From Hyphomicrobiales bacterium (lineage in GTDB: Bacteria; Pseudomonadota; Alphaproteobacteria; Rhizobiales; Rhizobiaceae): DNA of 64,000 bases. Shown here one piece after another: positions 7,901 to 15,992 of this stretch (positions are counted from its first letter, which is position 1; every line of letters starts with the position of its first letter). The notes beneath the pieces were generated by a model. The model saw only the letters and a program-made list of their open reading frames with translations. It was not told the DNA's origin and searched no databases. Location: positions 153,373-217,372 of the forward strand of contig UCEZ01000013.1 in NCBI GenBank assembly GCA_900471525.1. Reading direction: 5' to 3'. Both the position numbers and the translations under genes were made by a program.

Positions 7901-9133
7901 TTATTGCATAAAACACGATGTTGCAAGTCTTTTTGCATCACCGTCCACTTCGCATGATACCCACGCCGCGTCGAGCCGATGAGATTGGACGGCCGCCTGG
8001 ATGAACTTGACGCCCAACACGCCGTCCCAAATGGTCGGATATTCCAACAATCCCTGCGGCAGATCTGCGCCGGTTCGCCTGGCGTTGATCGCCACGGCAA
8101 ATTCCTCATAGAGATTGGCCCAGGCGTCGCTTAGCGCCTCAGGATGGCCGCGCGGCATATGGACGAAACGCGCCGCATGTTGCCCAATTCCAGCGCCTTC
8201 GCCTCGGGTCAGGAGGCGGGCTGGTTCTGCAAATGGGCGGAAGTGCAGATATTCGGGCTCTTCCTGATTCCATTCCAGGCTGGCCTTTTCACCGAAAACC
8301 CGAATCCGGAATCCGCAATGCGTTCCGGCTGCCACTTGTGAAATCATGATCGTCCCAGGTATGCCGCCCTGGTAGCGGACGTGCATGAATGCCGTATCTT
8401 CCAGCGGTTTGTCGGGACCCAAGGTGTGAAACTCTGCTTTTACAGATGTCATGGGTAGTCCCGCGACGAAGGACCCAAGATGATGGCAATGGGTGCCAAT
8501 ATCACCTGTCGCGAAAGCTTCTCCCACCTGTTCCGGTTTCACACGCCACTGCGCTCCGGCCCCGCCTTCTGCCGGGGGCGTAAGTGCCCATTCCTGGAAA
8601 TACTCGACGTGGATTTGTTTGAGCGCTCCCAGGGAGCCGTTGCGTACCATTTCCCGCGCCTGGCGCACCATTGCGTTCGCCGCATAGGCATAGGTGACCC
8701 CAAAAACGAGACCTGACGCTTTTTGACGCCTCGCCAGTTCCAGCGCGGACTCCAGGTTCGTGGTCAATGGCTTGTCGCAAATGACATCGATGCCCTGCTC
8801 CATAAAGGCACAGGCAATGTCGAAGTGCGTATTGTTGGGTGTAGCAATCGAAACGGCGTCTATGCCGTCTGGCCGGCTGCCTTCTTGCGCCGCCATCTCG
8901 CGATAATCGGTGTAGATGCGGTCGTCATCGAGAAACCAATCCTGGCCGGACTGAAGCGCGACAGCTGGACGCGATGACAGTGCTCCGGCAACCACCGTCC
9001 AACGGTTGGACAAGCGTGCGCCCCGCGCGTGTACCTTTCCGATGAAACTTCCTTCGCCGCCACCGACAATGCCCAATCTAAGCCGCCGCGTCTGCCGCGG
9101 GAAATCCAACGGTATCGTCGTTTCCGCACCCAT
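7901..9133 (-). CDS. Gfo/Idh/MocA family oxidoreductase
   Basis: A 410-residue NAD(P)-dependent oxidoreductase. The Rossmann loop reads RLGIVGGGEGSFIG, the catalytic loop is VICDKPLTT (DKP in place of the usual EKP), and TGDIGTHCHHLGSF carries the conserved Asp and His residues. The start at 9133 is preferred over an upstream in-frame ATG (9175) because GGAAGGAGAG lies at ideal distance. It is the first gene of the iolD operon and is paralogous to the product of 2899-4074. Both share the GGGEG loop and an insertion-rich C-terminal domain, which separates them from the IolG-like proteins elsewhere in the window. Likely a cyclitol or keto-sugar dehydrogenase; substrate unknown. Confidence 0.9.
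   Translation of the reverse strand: MGAETTIPLDFPRQTRRLRLGIVGGGEGSFIGKVHARGARLSNRWTVVAGALSSRPAVALQSGQDWFLDDDRIYTDYREMAAQEGSRPDGIDAVSIATPNNTHFDIACAFMEQGIDVICDKPLTTNLESALELARRQKASGLVFGVTYAYAANAMVRQAREMVRNGSLGALKQIHVEYFQEWALTPPAEGGAGAQWRVKPEQVGEAFATGDIGTHCHHLGSFVAGLPMTSVKAEFHTLGPDKPLEDTAFMHVRYQGGIPGTIMISQVAAGTHCGFRIRVFGEKASLEWNQEEPEYLHFRPFAEPARLLTRGEGAGIGQHAARFVHMPRGHPEALSDAWANLYEEFAVAINARRTGADLPQGLLEYPTIWDGVLGVKFIQAAVQSHRLDAAWVSCEVDGDAKRLATSCFMQ
7904..7937. promoter_or_regulatory. TTGCA repeats upstream of iolD (candidate RpiR operator A)
   Basis: Three TTGCA half-sites at 7904, 7921 (TTGCAA) and 7933. The last two form TTGCAAGTCTTTTTGCA, a direct pair with a 6-base gap. They overlap the last codons of the upstream oxidoreductase gene, 54 or more bases before the iolD start, so an internal promoter for iolD is plausible. 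Near-identical spacing recurs at 9190-9223 and 17689-17721. Confidence 0.55.
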
Positions 9134-9189
9134 GATCTGCTCTCCTTCCACCTCGCCGATTGGCGGCAAGGACATGCAGCGAATTATTA

Positions 9190-9223
9190 TTGATGAATTT
9201 CATTTCTTGCAATCTTTTTTGCA
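9190..9223. promoter_or_regulatory. TTGCAA-N6-TTGCA operator between divergent oxidoreductase genes (site B)
   Basis: TTGCAATCTTTTTTGCA at 9207-9223 lies in the 137-base divergent region between genes starting at 9133 (minus) and 9271 (plus), preceded 17 bases earlier by TTGAT at 9190. Layout and spacing match the sites upstream of iolD and of the aldehyde dehydrogenase. It is well placed to control both divergent promoters. The RpiR-family protein encoded at 10309-11220 is the obvious candidate binder. Confidence 0.6.
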
Positions 9224-9270
9224 TTCGTGTTATCGCAGACCATTCCAGTTTCAATTGTCGAGAGGAAAAC

Positions 9271-10272
9271 ATGCTTAAAATCGCCCTCCTCGGTTGCGGT
9301 CGTATCGGCAAGATGCACGCGGCTACCATTGCACGTTCGCCGAGCGCAAAACTTGCAGTCGCCTACGATCCTGTCTCCGAGGCTTCATCGCAAGTCGGTG
9401 CGCAGTTTGGTTGTTCCGTCGCATCCAGTGCTGAAGAAGCGATTGCGGCGGCCGACGCCGTTCTCATCGCGACCTCTACTCCCACCCATGCGGACCTGAT
9501 CGAGGCTGCTGCAAAGGCAGGAAAGGCAGTTTTTTGCGAGAAACCAATCGACCTGTCCCTCGAGCGCGTAGCCAAGTGCCGCAAGGCGATCGCGGGTCAT
9601 CCTGGAATTGTCCAGATCGGGTTTAATCGCCGTTTCGATCCTGGACATAGAGCTGCCCGCGATGCTGCTCGTAATGGCGAGGTGGGTGAGTTGCAGCAGG
9701 TCATCATTACCTCCCGCGATCCGGGGCTGGCGCCTTGGTCTTACTTGGAGGCCTCAGGCGGGATTTTCCGGGACATGACAATTCATGATTTCGATCTCGC
9801 CCGGTTCATGCTGGAAGAGGAAGTCGATGAGGTGTTCGCGACAGGAAGCGCGCTGATCGAGCCCCGTCTGGCGAGCGAACTCGGCGATGTCGACTCGGTC
9901 ATGGTCGTCATGCGCACCCAAAGCGGCAAACTTTGCCACATCAACAATTCGCGCCGGGCAACTTACGGCTACGATCAGCGGGTCGAGCTTTTCGGTTCGA
10001 AGGGGATGGTGATTTCAGCCAACCGTCGCGCTCATGAACTGAAGAAGTATGGCGCGGAATCCACCGGCGTCAGCGAGCCCTTTCTCAATTTCTTCATTGA
10101 GCGTTATGTTGAAGCTTTCTCGGCAGGTCTCGAGAGCTTCATCGAAAAGGCGATAACCGGCAGCAAGCCCGATGCTACGTTCGAAGATGGTGAGCGTGCG
10201 CTCGTATTGGCTGAAGCAGCCATTCGTTCACTCGCAGAACGTCGCTTTGTAAAAGTATCGGAAGTGTCGTGA
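9271..10272 (+). CDS. iolG: Inositol 2-dehydrogenase-like oxidoreductase (IolG family)
   Basis: At 333 residues this is the length of NAD-dependent myo-inositol 2-dehydrogenase, which oxidises inositol to 2-keto-myo-inositol (scyllo-inosose). It has the Rossmann loop IALLGCGRIGKMH, VFCEKPIDL with the catalytic lysine, and GGIFRDMTIHDFDLARF, the pattern of the IolG subgroup with catalytic Asp and His. ATG 9271 follows AGAGGAAAAC; earlier in-frame codons encode no recognisable domain. It is transcribed divergently from the iolD operon over a shared candidate operator. Other members of this subgroup act on scyllo- or chiro-inositol, so the exact isomer is not certain. Confidence 0.85.
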   Translation: MLKIALLGCGRIGKMHAATIARSPSAKLAVAYDPVSEASSQVGAQFGCSVASSAEEAIAAADAVLIATSTPTHADLIEAAAKAGKAVFCEKPIDLSLERVAKCRKAIAGHPGIVQIGFNRRFDPGHRAARDAARNGEVGELQQVIITSRDPGLAPWSYLEASGGIFRDMTIHDFDLARFMLEEEVDEVFATGSALIEPRLASELGDVDSVMVVMRTQSGKLCHINNSRRATYGYDQRVELFGSKGMVISANRRAHELKKYGAESTGVSEPFLNFFIERYVEAFSAGLESFIEKAITGSKPDATFEDGERALVLAEAAIRSLAERRFVKVSEVS

Positions 10273-10279
10273 AACTCTT

Positions 10280-10307
10280 CGAGGCGCCGCGTCCGCGTGG
10301 CGCCTCG
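10280..10307. terminator. Convergent hairpin between iolG-like and rpiR genes
   Basis: Perfect 9-bp stem (CGAGGCGCC at 10280-10288 pairing with 10299-10307) with a 10-base loop in the 36-base gap between two convergent genes. Likely a shared terminator; flanking U-runs are weak. Confidence 0.5.
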
Positions 10308-10308
10308 A

Positions 10309-11220
10309 CTATGCCTTGCGCCTTTGATTTTCTGTGACGGTAGGGATGTGCGGTGTCGCCTCGCTATCTTCCTGCAGCAGGGCTGCCAGGGCGATGGCAA
10401 TACACTGGGTGATGCACATGGGTGCCGCAAGAGAGCGGGAGAACGAATACTCATCCTCCGGAACCGTAAATAACACCGCTGCATTTTTTGCGAGCGGAGA
10501 AAGCTGGCTGTCGGTGATCGCGACCATCGGCGTGCTGTTGCTCGCCGCCACATCTGCGATGGCAACGACTTCCTTGGCGTAGTGGCGAAACGAAATCGCA
10601 ACAAGGACGTCGTTTTTCCCCATGACCTGAGCCATTTCGGGTGCCAAGCCTCCCGCCGGATCCAGAAGAATGACCCTCCGCCTCAGCATCGACAAAACAT
10701 ACCGGAGGAAGCCCGCAATGGGCTCAGAGCGCAGTTGCCCGGCTATGAAAATAGTATCGGCGTTCTTCAGGAGCCTGGCTGCGTCCGCTAGCGACTTTTC
10801 GGTAACGGCATTCAGCAGTTCTTGCAGCGTCGCGATGTCCCGCACCACCAAGTCATGCAGGAAACCTAAATTTCCTTTGCGCTTGTTCTTTTCGAGATCC
10901 GCGTCGAGCGCGCTGATACGCTCCCGGTAGCCAGGGGCAGCTGTCGACAACCTGGTCTGAAAGACGCCTTGCAACTGCTTGAATCCGGAAAAGCCGAAGT
11001 GTTGGGCAAAACGAACGAGGATCGAAGGATGCGCGCCACACTGCTCCGCAATGGTATTGATCGACTGCATCGCCACTGCATTCGAATTCTGGGTGAGAAA
11101 ACGGGCAACTTGCTGAAATCGGTCACTCAAGGACGGATAGGCTTCGGTCACCGCATTGACGAAGCTTTCATAGTTTGCGATCGGGGGCTGCGCCTGCTCT
11201 GATTTTTTTACTCTTGGCAT
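10309..11220 (-). CDS. RpiR/MurR family transcriptional regulator with SIS domain
   Basis: A 303-residue regulator. Residues about 25-100 form the RpiR helix-turn-helix: LSDRFQQVARFLTQN, then INTIAEQCGAHPSILVRFAQHFGFSGF. Residues about 130-280 form a sugar-isomerase (SIS) domain with DTIFIAGQLRSEPIAGF and VAISFRHYAKEVVAIAD, which binds phosphosugar or sugar effectors. In Sinorhizobium the inositol repressor IolR is of this family, so this is the leading candidate to control the surrounding cyclitol genes. It lies convergent to the iolG-like gene. A degenerate copy of the cluster motif (TGCTA-N6-TTGCG at 11300-11315) lies upstream of its own start, suggesting autoregulation. Confidence 0.92.
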   Translation of the reverse strand: MPRVKKSEQAQPPIANYESFVNAVTEAYPSLSDRFQQVARFLTQNSNAVAMQSINTIAEQCGAHPSILVRFAQHFGFSGFKQLQGVFQTRLSTAAPGYRERISALDADLEKNKRKGNLGFLHDLVVRDIATLQELLNAVTEKSLADAARLLKNADTIFIAGQLRSEPIAGFLRYVLSMLRRRVILLDPAGGLAPEMAQVMGKNDVLVAISFRHYAKEVVAIADVAASNSTPMVAITDSQLSPLAKNAAVLFTVPEDEYSFSRSLAAPMCITQCIAIALAALLQEDSEATPHIPTVTENQRRKA

Positions 11221-11299
11221 TCCATACCCTCGTTCTGATGCGATGCCCTATTCGCACATGCTTTCCGACGAACCGTAAGCTCCCGGGCGTCAGATTTAA

Positions 11300-11315
11300 T
11301 GCTACAAATATTGCG
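11300..11315. promoter_or_regulatory. Degenerate TTGCAA-N6-TTGCA-like site upstream of rpiR
   Basis: TGCTA, six bases, TTGCG: two imperfect half-sites with the same 6-base gap as the cluster consensus, 80 bases before the rpiR start codon. Weak on its own; meaningful only as part of the recurring set. Confidence 0.3.
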
Positions 11316-11392
11316 TTGTGTCGGCAGACGCAATTCGATTTGTCTACGATCGTTAAATAGGCTCGCGCCATTCCGCGCATTAATCAGGGACG

Positions 11393-13915
11393 TTAAGCGG
11401 CGGTCGTGATCGCGCTGACTGCCGCATCCGCGGTTTTGAAGCTGCCAACCAATCGCATGAGCTCGTCAGTTTCCTCGGCGAGTTGCCGGGTGGCCGCATT
11501 CGTCTCCTCGACCATTGCTGCATTTCGCTGTGTCATCTGATCCATTGCATTCACCGAAGCGTTCACCTCTCCAAGCGCGCTCGACTGCTCCCGGCTTGCC
11601 TTCGCAATGACTTCGACCTGATGGGATACAGCAACGACCTTTGTCGAAATCTCCGCCAGGACGGCACTGGTTTGCTGAACGATAAGCGACCCGGCAGCGA
11701 CCTCCTCGCTCGATTTGTTGATAAGGTCTTTGATTTCCTGGGCAGCGACGGCCGATCGCCCGGCGAGTTCACGCACCTCTTGTGCGACAACGGCAAAGCC
11801 TTTTCCCGCATCGCCGGCCCGTGCGGCCTCAATTCCCGCGTTCAGCGCAAGAAGATTCGTCTGAAACGCGATTTCGTCGATCACATCGATAATCTGGACG
11901 ATCTGGTGGGATGCTTCCTCGATCTTGGTCATCGCCGCGACAGCCTCTGCTACAACTGCCGAAGACGCATCGGCCGCTGTCTTCGTTTCAGCGATGATGC
12001 GATTGGCGTCCTCCGCGCGGGCGACGGAAGACTGAACCGTGCGGGTAATTTCCTCGACGGCAGCGGCAACCTCTTCGAGCGCAACAGCCTGGTGTTCCGT
12101 CCGCTTGGCCAGGTCATCCGCGGATGTGCTCATTTCACCGGCATTATTCTGGATAGCACCGGTATTCGCCCGTATTTTCCCCATTGTTTCCTGCAGTCGA
12201 ACCAGCGAGACATTGAAGTCCGTCCGAAGCCTCTCCAAGCGCCCGAAAAACGGCGTGTCGATCGTCGCCGAGATATCTCCGTCGGCCAGGCGGTGAAGGC
12301 CCAACCCCAGGGTATCGACAGCAAATTGGATCTGGCGCTCGACATCTTGTTTCTCGAAATCGCTGCGGTTTCTGTCTTCCTCGGCTTTGGCGCGTTCAAG
12401 GGCGCTCGTCTGTTCCACCTCAATTCTTGTTATCGCATTCTGTTTAAAGACACCCAGAGCGCGGGCCATCTCGCCGATTTCATCAATGCGCGCCTCGCCG
12501 GCGATTTCCGTATCGAGCTTTCCCTCAGCAAGGCGTCGCATCGACGCGGTGATCTGTCCAATCGGCCCCCTGAACGTAAGCACCAAGCCAATGCCTGCGA
12601 AGATGGAAATGAGAATACCAAGCGCGGTGGTTCCGATCGAAATCGAGTTCGCGTCACTTCGCTCCTGCCCGGCAGTCTTCTTCTGGAGTTCCGCGAAGTG
12701 CGTGAGTTTGTTCCAGATCAAGGCAAGGTCAGTGGCGGCTGTGTCGAAGTTCGTTTTGCGGTCCTGGCTGACTTTAACAAGTTGGCCTGCAGCCTGGTCC
12801 AAAGCGTCGATCGCCGGAAGAAGCGTCGCATTGACGATTTCGAGAAGGTCCGGGGACGAAGTAGCGGACAGCGCGTCCACGTTCTTTCGCACACTCGCAA
12901 ATTCTTGTTGAAGCCTTTGAAGATTGCTGTCCGAAGGCACGAGAATGAATCGCGCCATCATAATTTGAACCGAGTAGCCCGAGTTCACCAGTTTCTGGCT
13001 GTCCTTCAACGACGCCTCCGCTTTCGCCACTGGTTCCGCGAGCGAGGCAAATTTTGCGGTCGCGTCTCCGGTTTTGTGTTCGGCAGCCTGCGCGAGGCGG
13101 CTGGACATCCGAGCGAATACATCCACACCGGATCCCATCGCCGCGACTGTCGTCTGAGATTTATCTTTGCCGGAAACACGTTTGCTCAGTGCAGCGATCA
13201 CTTCCCCGATTTCAAGCGCTACGCCGCGGTCCCCTTCAGATATGGACATGCCCAGAACACGTTGATTCCGCGTCAACTCCTTAAGATTGCCCGCGACAAG
13301 ATCGAATTTCTCCGCGTCGGCCTGGAGATTGCCGAAACGCGCCGCAAAATCCGCAAAGTACCTTTCGGCCTGTCTTACCCTGTCGGCATCCCGAAGCATA
13401 TTCCGGGCTTGCGTCTCCTCATCTTCGGCCGACCGCTGGATTTTCTTCATGGCCTCCGCCAGATCAACCTGTACGGACGCTACGACACTGGCGTTCTGCT
13501 GCAGTGTCCGGATCAATTTCACTTCGTTTTCATGAAGTGTCCAAAGCAAGCCCATGCGTTGGACAACGCCATCGATGGATGTGAAGGCTTCTTCGATATC
13601 CACGCGTCCTTCCGCCGCAGGATCGATCTGCGGCAGTACGGTCTTCAGGATCTCCTGCTGGTTTTGCAACTGTTGAACCACGAGATTGCGATTTGCCTCG
13701 GTGGCATCGTCAAGGAACAATTGCATTGCGGAGGAGACGTCCCTGAACCCGCTGAGCGATCGCAGGACTGTATTTGAAATCTCGATGCGGCCCTGAAGCA
13801 TGCCGGAGGTGTAAAGTCCGGTCAGGCTTACGGCCACTATGCTCAGCACGAAAGGCACGATGAAGATCAGAACTTTTGTCTGAATTTTAAAGCGCGAAAG
13901 TACATTGCCCAACAT
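11393..13915 (-). CDS. Methyl-accepting chemotaxis protein
   Basis: An 840-residue chemoreceptor. Membrane segments are at about residues 15-37 and 425-450, enclosing a roughly 390-residue, mostly helical periplasmic sensor without a recognisable ligand motif. HAMP segments follow ([14 protein letters not shown]; a second HAMP-like [10 protein letters not shown]). The methyl-accepting signalling domain contains the conserved hairpin tip [27 protein letters not shown]. No NWETF-type CheR/CheB tether is seen at the C-terminus. It signals to CheA/CheW in the inner membrane. ATG 13915 follows GAGGGGGAG; the TTG one codon earlier is less likely. Its place within a cyclitol locus suggests taxis toward these substrates, which is inference. 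Confidence 0.93.
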   Translation of the reverse strand: MLGNVLSRFKIQTKVLIFIVPFVLSIVAVSLTGLYTSGMLQGRIEISNTVLRSLSGFRDVSSAMQLFLDDATEANRNLVVQQLQNQQEILKTVLPQIDPAAEGRVDIEEAFTSIDGVVQRMGLLWTLHENEVKLIRTLQQNASVVASVQVDLAEAMKKIQRSAEDEETQARNMLRDADRVRQAERYFADFAARFGNLQADAEKFDLVAGNLKELTRNQRVLGMSISEGDRGVALEIGEVIAALSKRVSGKDKSQTTVAAMGSGVDVFARMSSRLAQAAEHKTGDATAKFASLAEPVAKAEASLKDSQKLVNSGYSVQIMMARFILVPSDSNLQRLQQEFASVRKNVDALSATSSPDLLEIVNATLLPAIDALDQAAGQLVKVSQDRKTNFDTAATDLALIWNKLTHFAELQKKTAGQERSDANSISIGTTALGILISIFAGIGLVLTFRGPIGQITASMRRLAEGKLDTEIAGEARIDEIGEMARALGVFKQNAITRIEVEQTSALERAKAEEDRNRSDFEKQDVERQIQFAVDTLGLGLHRLADGDISATIDTPFFGRLERLRTDFNVSLVRLQETMGKIRANTGAIQNNAGEMSTSADDLAKRTEHQAVALEEVAAAVEEITRTVQSSVARAEDANRIIAETKTAADASSAVVAEAVAAMTKIEEASHQIVQIIDVIDEIAFQTNLLALNAGIEAARAGDAGKGFAVVAQEVRELAGRSAVAAQEIKDLINKSSEEVAAGSLIVQQTSAVLAEISTKVVAVSHQVEVIAKASREQSSALGEVNASVNAMDQMTQRNAAMVEETNAATRQLAEETDELMRLVGSFKTADAAVSAITTAA

Positions 13916-13934
13916 CAACTCGCTCCCCCTCGAG

Positions 13935-14127
13935 TTAAACCGTTCCTTCTTTCGGGAAGCCGGGCTTCCCGAAAGGCACAGCGACGCGGCGAAGTCGCGT
14001 CAACACCAACCAGCGTGGCAAAATTTGCTGTTTGGCATCGATATCGACACCCCGCGTCGGTTCGATAATGATCTTCTCCTGATTTCCGCCACTGAGGGCT
14101 CCCGCCTTAAGGCCCTTGAAGCGGGCA
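13935..14127 (-). pseudogene. Remnant of a sugar ABC transporter ATP-binding gene
   Basis: In the minus-strand frame the segment reads LSGGNQEKIII joined directly to EPTRGVDIDAKQQI, then diverges. These are the ABC signature and Walker B regions of an RbsA/MglA second domain, but the roughly 15 residues normally between them are missing and nothing recognisable lies upstream. It is therefore an internally deleted fragment of a CUT2 sugar ATPase. An intact relative is at 158-1702, but the fragment differs from it (for example QEK against QQK), so it derives from a different transporter. It sits between the chemoreceptor and the hydroxyacid dehydrogenase genes. Confidence 0.75.
13949..13975. 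terminator. Strong hairpin upstream of the chemoreceptor gene
   Basis: Perfect 12-bp stem (CTTTCGGGAAGC at 13949-13960 pairing with 13964-13975) and 3-base loop. It would insulate the chemoreceptor gene from the aldolase/dehydrogenase operon read from the right. No good U-run is visible. Confidence 0.5.
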
Positions 14128-14174
14128 CATGTCCGTAGGATTTGGATGCGTTAGTGAAGAAAAGGAGCGACATG

Positions 14175-15164
14175 CTAAGCTCGCATGGGAGCAGAATGCT
14201 GGGGGACCATTTCTGCGCTGTTGACGATCAGCGCGGGATCTAGCGATCCGTTGAAAAAATCCAGAATGTTCGTCGCGGCTGAGATAGCCATTCGCCGGCC
14301 GCAGGCCTCGGTCAGGCCAGCATTGTGTGGCGATAGAACCAGTCTCTCACAAGACAAGAGCGGGTCTCCCGGAAGCGGTGGTTCGTCCACGAAGACATCG
14401 AGCCCGGCCGCCCCCAAACGGCGCTCCTCAAGCGCCAGTAAAAGGGCACGTTCGTCAACCAATCCCCCGCGTGCCGTATTGACGAGGATCGCTGTCGGCT
14501 TCATGAGAGCAAGCTCATCCGCGCCGATGAGGGGCTGTGCACCCACTTTCGGGACATGCAGAGATACGACGTCCGCGACCTTCAGGCCCTCCATCAGGTC
14601 ATCGACAGCGACGACGCCTTCGGCCTCAATGGAGGCGCGATCCTGATAGCGATCGTGCGCCAAAACTGTCATTCCAAGGCCTTTGGCAATCTGTGCCAGG
14701 CGTTTGCCGATGCGGCCGAAACCAACGATCAGCAGCGTTCCCCCATCCAGTTCGAAAGCATCGAGGCTGTTGCGGTAGTTCCAGTCGCCCTCTCGCATTT
14801 TCCGATCGAAAAGCACCGTCCGGCGGGCGGCAGACAACATCAGCATCGCAGCGTGTTCCGCGACGGCGCGCGAATTGACATCGCCGACGACAGCGAGCGG
14901 AATGCCGCGCTTAGTGAGCGCGGCCACATCGACGGAATCATAGCCCACGCCGTGCCGCGATACGATCTTCAGCGTGGGCGACGCATTGATGAAGCCAGCG
15001 GTCAAAGGCTGTGTCCGGATGAGGAGCGCATCAGCCGTTGCCATAAAGGGTTCGTAGCTGGCTGCCGAGACCTCCTCGACATAGTCGATTTCCACGCCGG
15101 GCGCATTTTGCAGGATTGCGAGACCGTCCGGATGGATCTTGCCGGCGACAACAACTCTCGGCAT
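14175..15164 (-). CDS. D-2-hydroxyacid dehydrogenase (NAD-dependent)
   Basis: A 329-residue dehydrogenase of the D-isomer-specific 2-hydroxyacid family. The NAD-binding loop is VGFGRIGKRLA (about residue 150). Catalytic residues appear in the expected order: Arg in VNTARGGLVDE, Glu in VFVDEPPLP and His in LSPHNAGL. Such enzymes reduce hydroxypyruvate, glyoxylate or phosphoglycerate-like keto acids. It is the last gene of a three-gene operon with an HpcH/HpaI aldolase (2 bases away) and an aldehyde dehydrogenase, which suggests it handles a C2-C4 product of aldol cleavage. The precise substrate is unknown. Confidence 0.9.
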   Translation of the reverse strand: MPRVVVAGKIHPDGLAILQNAPGVEIDYVEEVSAASYEPFMATADALLIRTQPLTAGFINASPTLKIVSRHGVGYDSVDVAALTKRGIPLAVVGDVNSRAVAEHAAMLMLSAARRTVLFDRKMREGDWNYRNSLDAFELDGGTLLIVGFGRIGKRLAQIAKGLGMTVLAHDRYQDRASIEAEGVVAVDDLMEGLKVADVVSLHVPKVGAQPLIGADELALMKPTAILVNTARGGLVDERALLLALEERRLGAAGLDVFVDEPPLPGDPLLSCERLVLSPHNAGLTEACGRRMAISAATNILDFFNGSLDPALIVNSAEMVPQHSAPMRA

Positions 15165-15166
15165 CG

Positions 15167-15982
15167 TCAGTAACCTCCCCTGTCGATTGCATTTTCCGGC
15201 GCCGTTCCTTCGATGAGTTCCCGGAACTTCTTCACGCTGGCCTCAGCAGCTCCCGCCAGAAGACGAACGTCGTTGGAGACGGTCACCAGATCGAAACCCC
15301 AGCCGACCGCTTGCGCTGCATATTCCGCCGTGCCGTTGTGAAGGGCGGCTCTCTTGCCGGCTGCATGCGCTGATCGAAGTATCTTTTGAATGGCGTCAAT
15401 CATCTCGGGCTCCTTGCGATCGAAGCCCGGCGCATATTTCCGGCCCTGCAGGCCGAGCGTGAGGTCGGCGGGGCCGATGTAGACACCGTCTAATCCTGGC
15501 GTGGCAAGGATGTCTTCCAGGTTCTCGAAGGCCTGCGCCGTCTCGATCATTGCAAGGCAGATGATCTCGTCGTCCGCCTCGTTGGCGTATCCGCCACCTG
15601 TGGAAAAAAGCGCCCGGCTCGGTCCGAAACTGCGCATCCCGTTTGGTGGATAGCGAACGTAGGAGACGAGTTGCTCCGCCTCCGCACGGGTATTGATCAT
15701 CGGGCAGATCACCCCGTAGGCGCCGGCATCCAATGCCTTCATGATGTCTGCGGGATCGAGCCAGGGAACCCGCACCATGGGCGTCACGCCGCTCGCGCGC
15801 ATGGCCTGCAACATCGGGATGGCACCATCGTAGCCCACGATGCCATGCTGCATGTCGATGGTGATGGAGTCATAGCCTTGTGCTGCCATGATCTCCGCAC
15901 TGAATGAATTAGCAATCGAAAGCCAACCGTTGAGCACAGGCTTTCCCTCTGCCCAGCGGCTCTTCACACCGTTCTTGATCAT
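15167..15982 (-). CDS. HpcH/HpaI family class II aldolase
   Basis: A 271-residue, metal-dependent pyruvate-class aldolase. Typical motifs are ITIDMQHGIVGY, PMVRVPW with the active-site Arg, AMIETAQAFENL with a metal-binding Glu, and VYIGPADLTLGL with a metal-binding Asp. Family members cleave 2-keto-3-deoxy sugar acids or 4-hydroxy-2-oxo acids to pyruvate plus an aldehyde. Because it lies between a hydroxyacid dehydrogenase and an aldehyde dehydrogenase, a linked aldol cleavage and oxidation route is likely. In a locus with iolD but no iolC or iolJ visible, it may stand in for the usual phosphorylated aldolase step. That last point is hypothesis. Confidence 0.9.
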   Translation of the reverse strand: MIKNGVKSRWAEGKPVLNGWLSIANSFSAEIMAAQGYDSITIDMQHGIVGYDGAIPMLQAMRASGVTPMVRVPWLDPADIMKALDAGAYGVICPMINTRAEAEQLVSYVRYPPNGMRSFGPSRALFSTGGGYANEADDEIICLAMIETAQAFENLEDILATPGLDGVYIGPADLTLGLQGRKYAPGFDRKEPEMIDAIQKILRSAHAAGKRAALHNGTAEYAAQAVGWGFDLVTVSNDVRLLAGAAEASVKKFRELIEGTAPENAIDRGGY

Positions 15983-15992
15983 TGCGAATTCC

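Noticed and set aside
11483-13777. 764-codon plus-strand frame antisense to the chemoreceptor
   Set aside because: Typical GC-rich shadow frame. It shows no family features, while the minus strand encodes a complete chemoreceptor.
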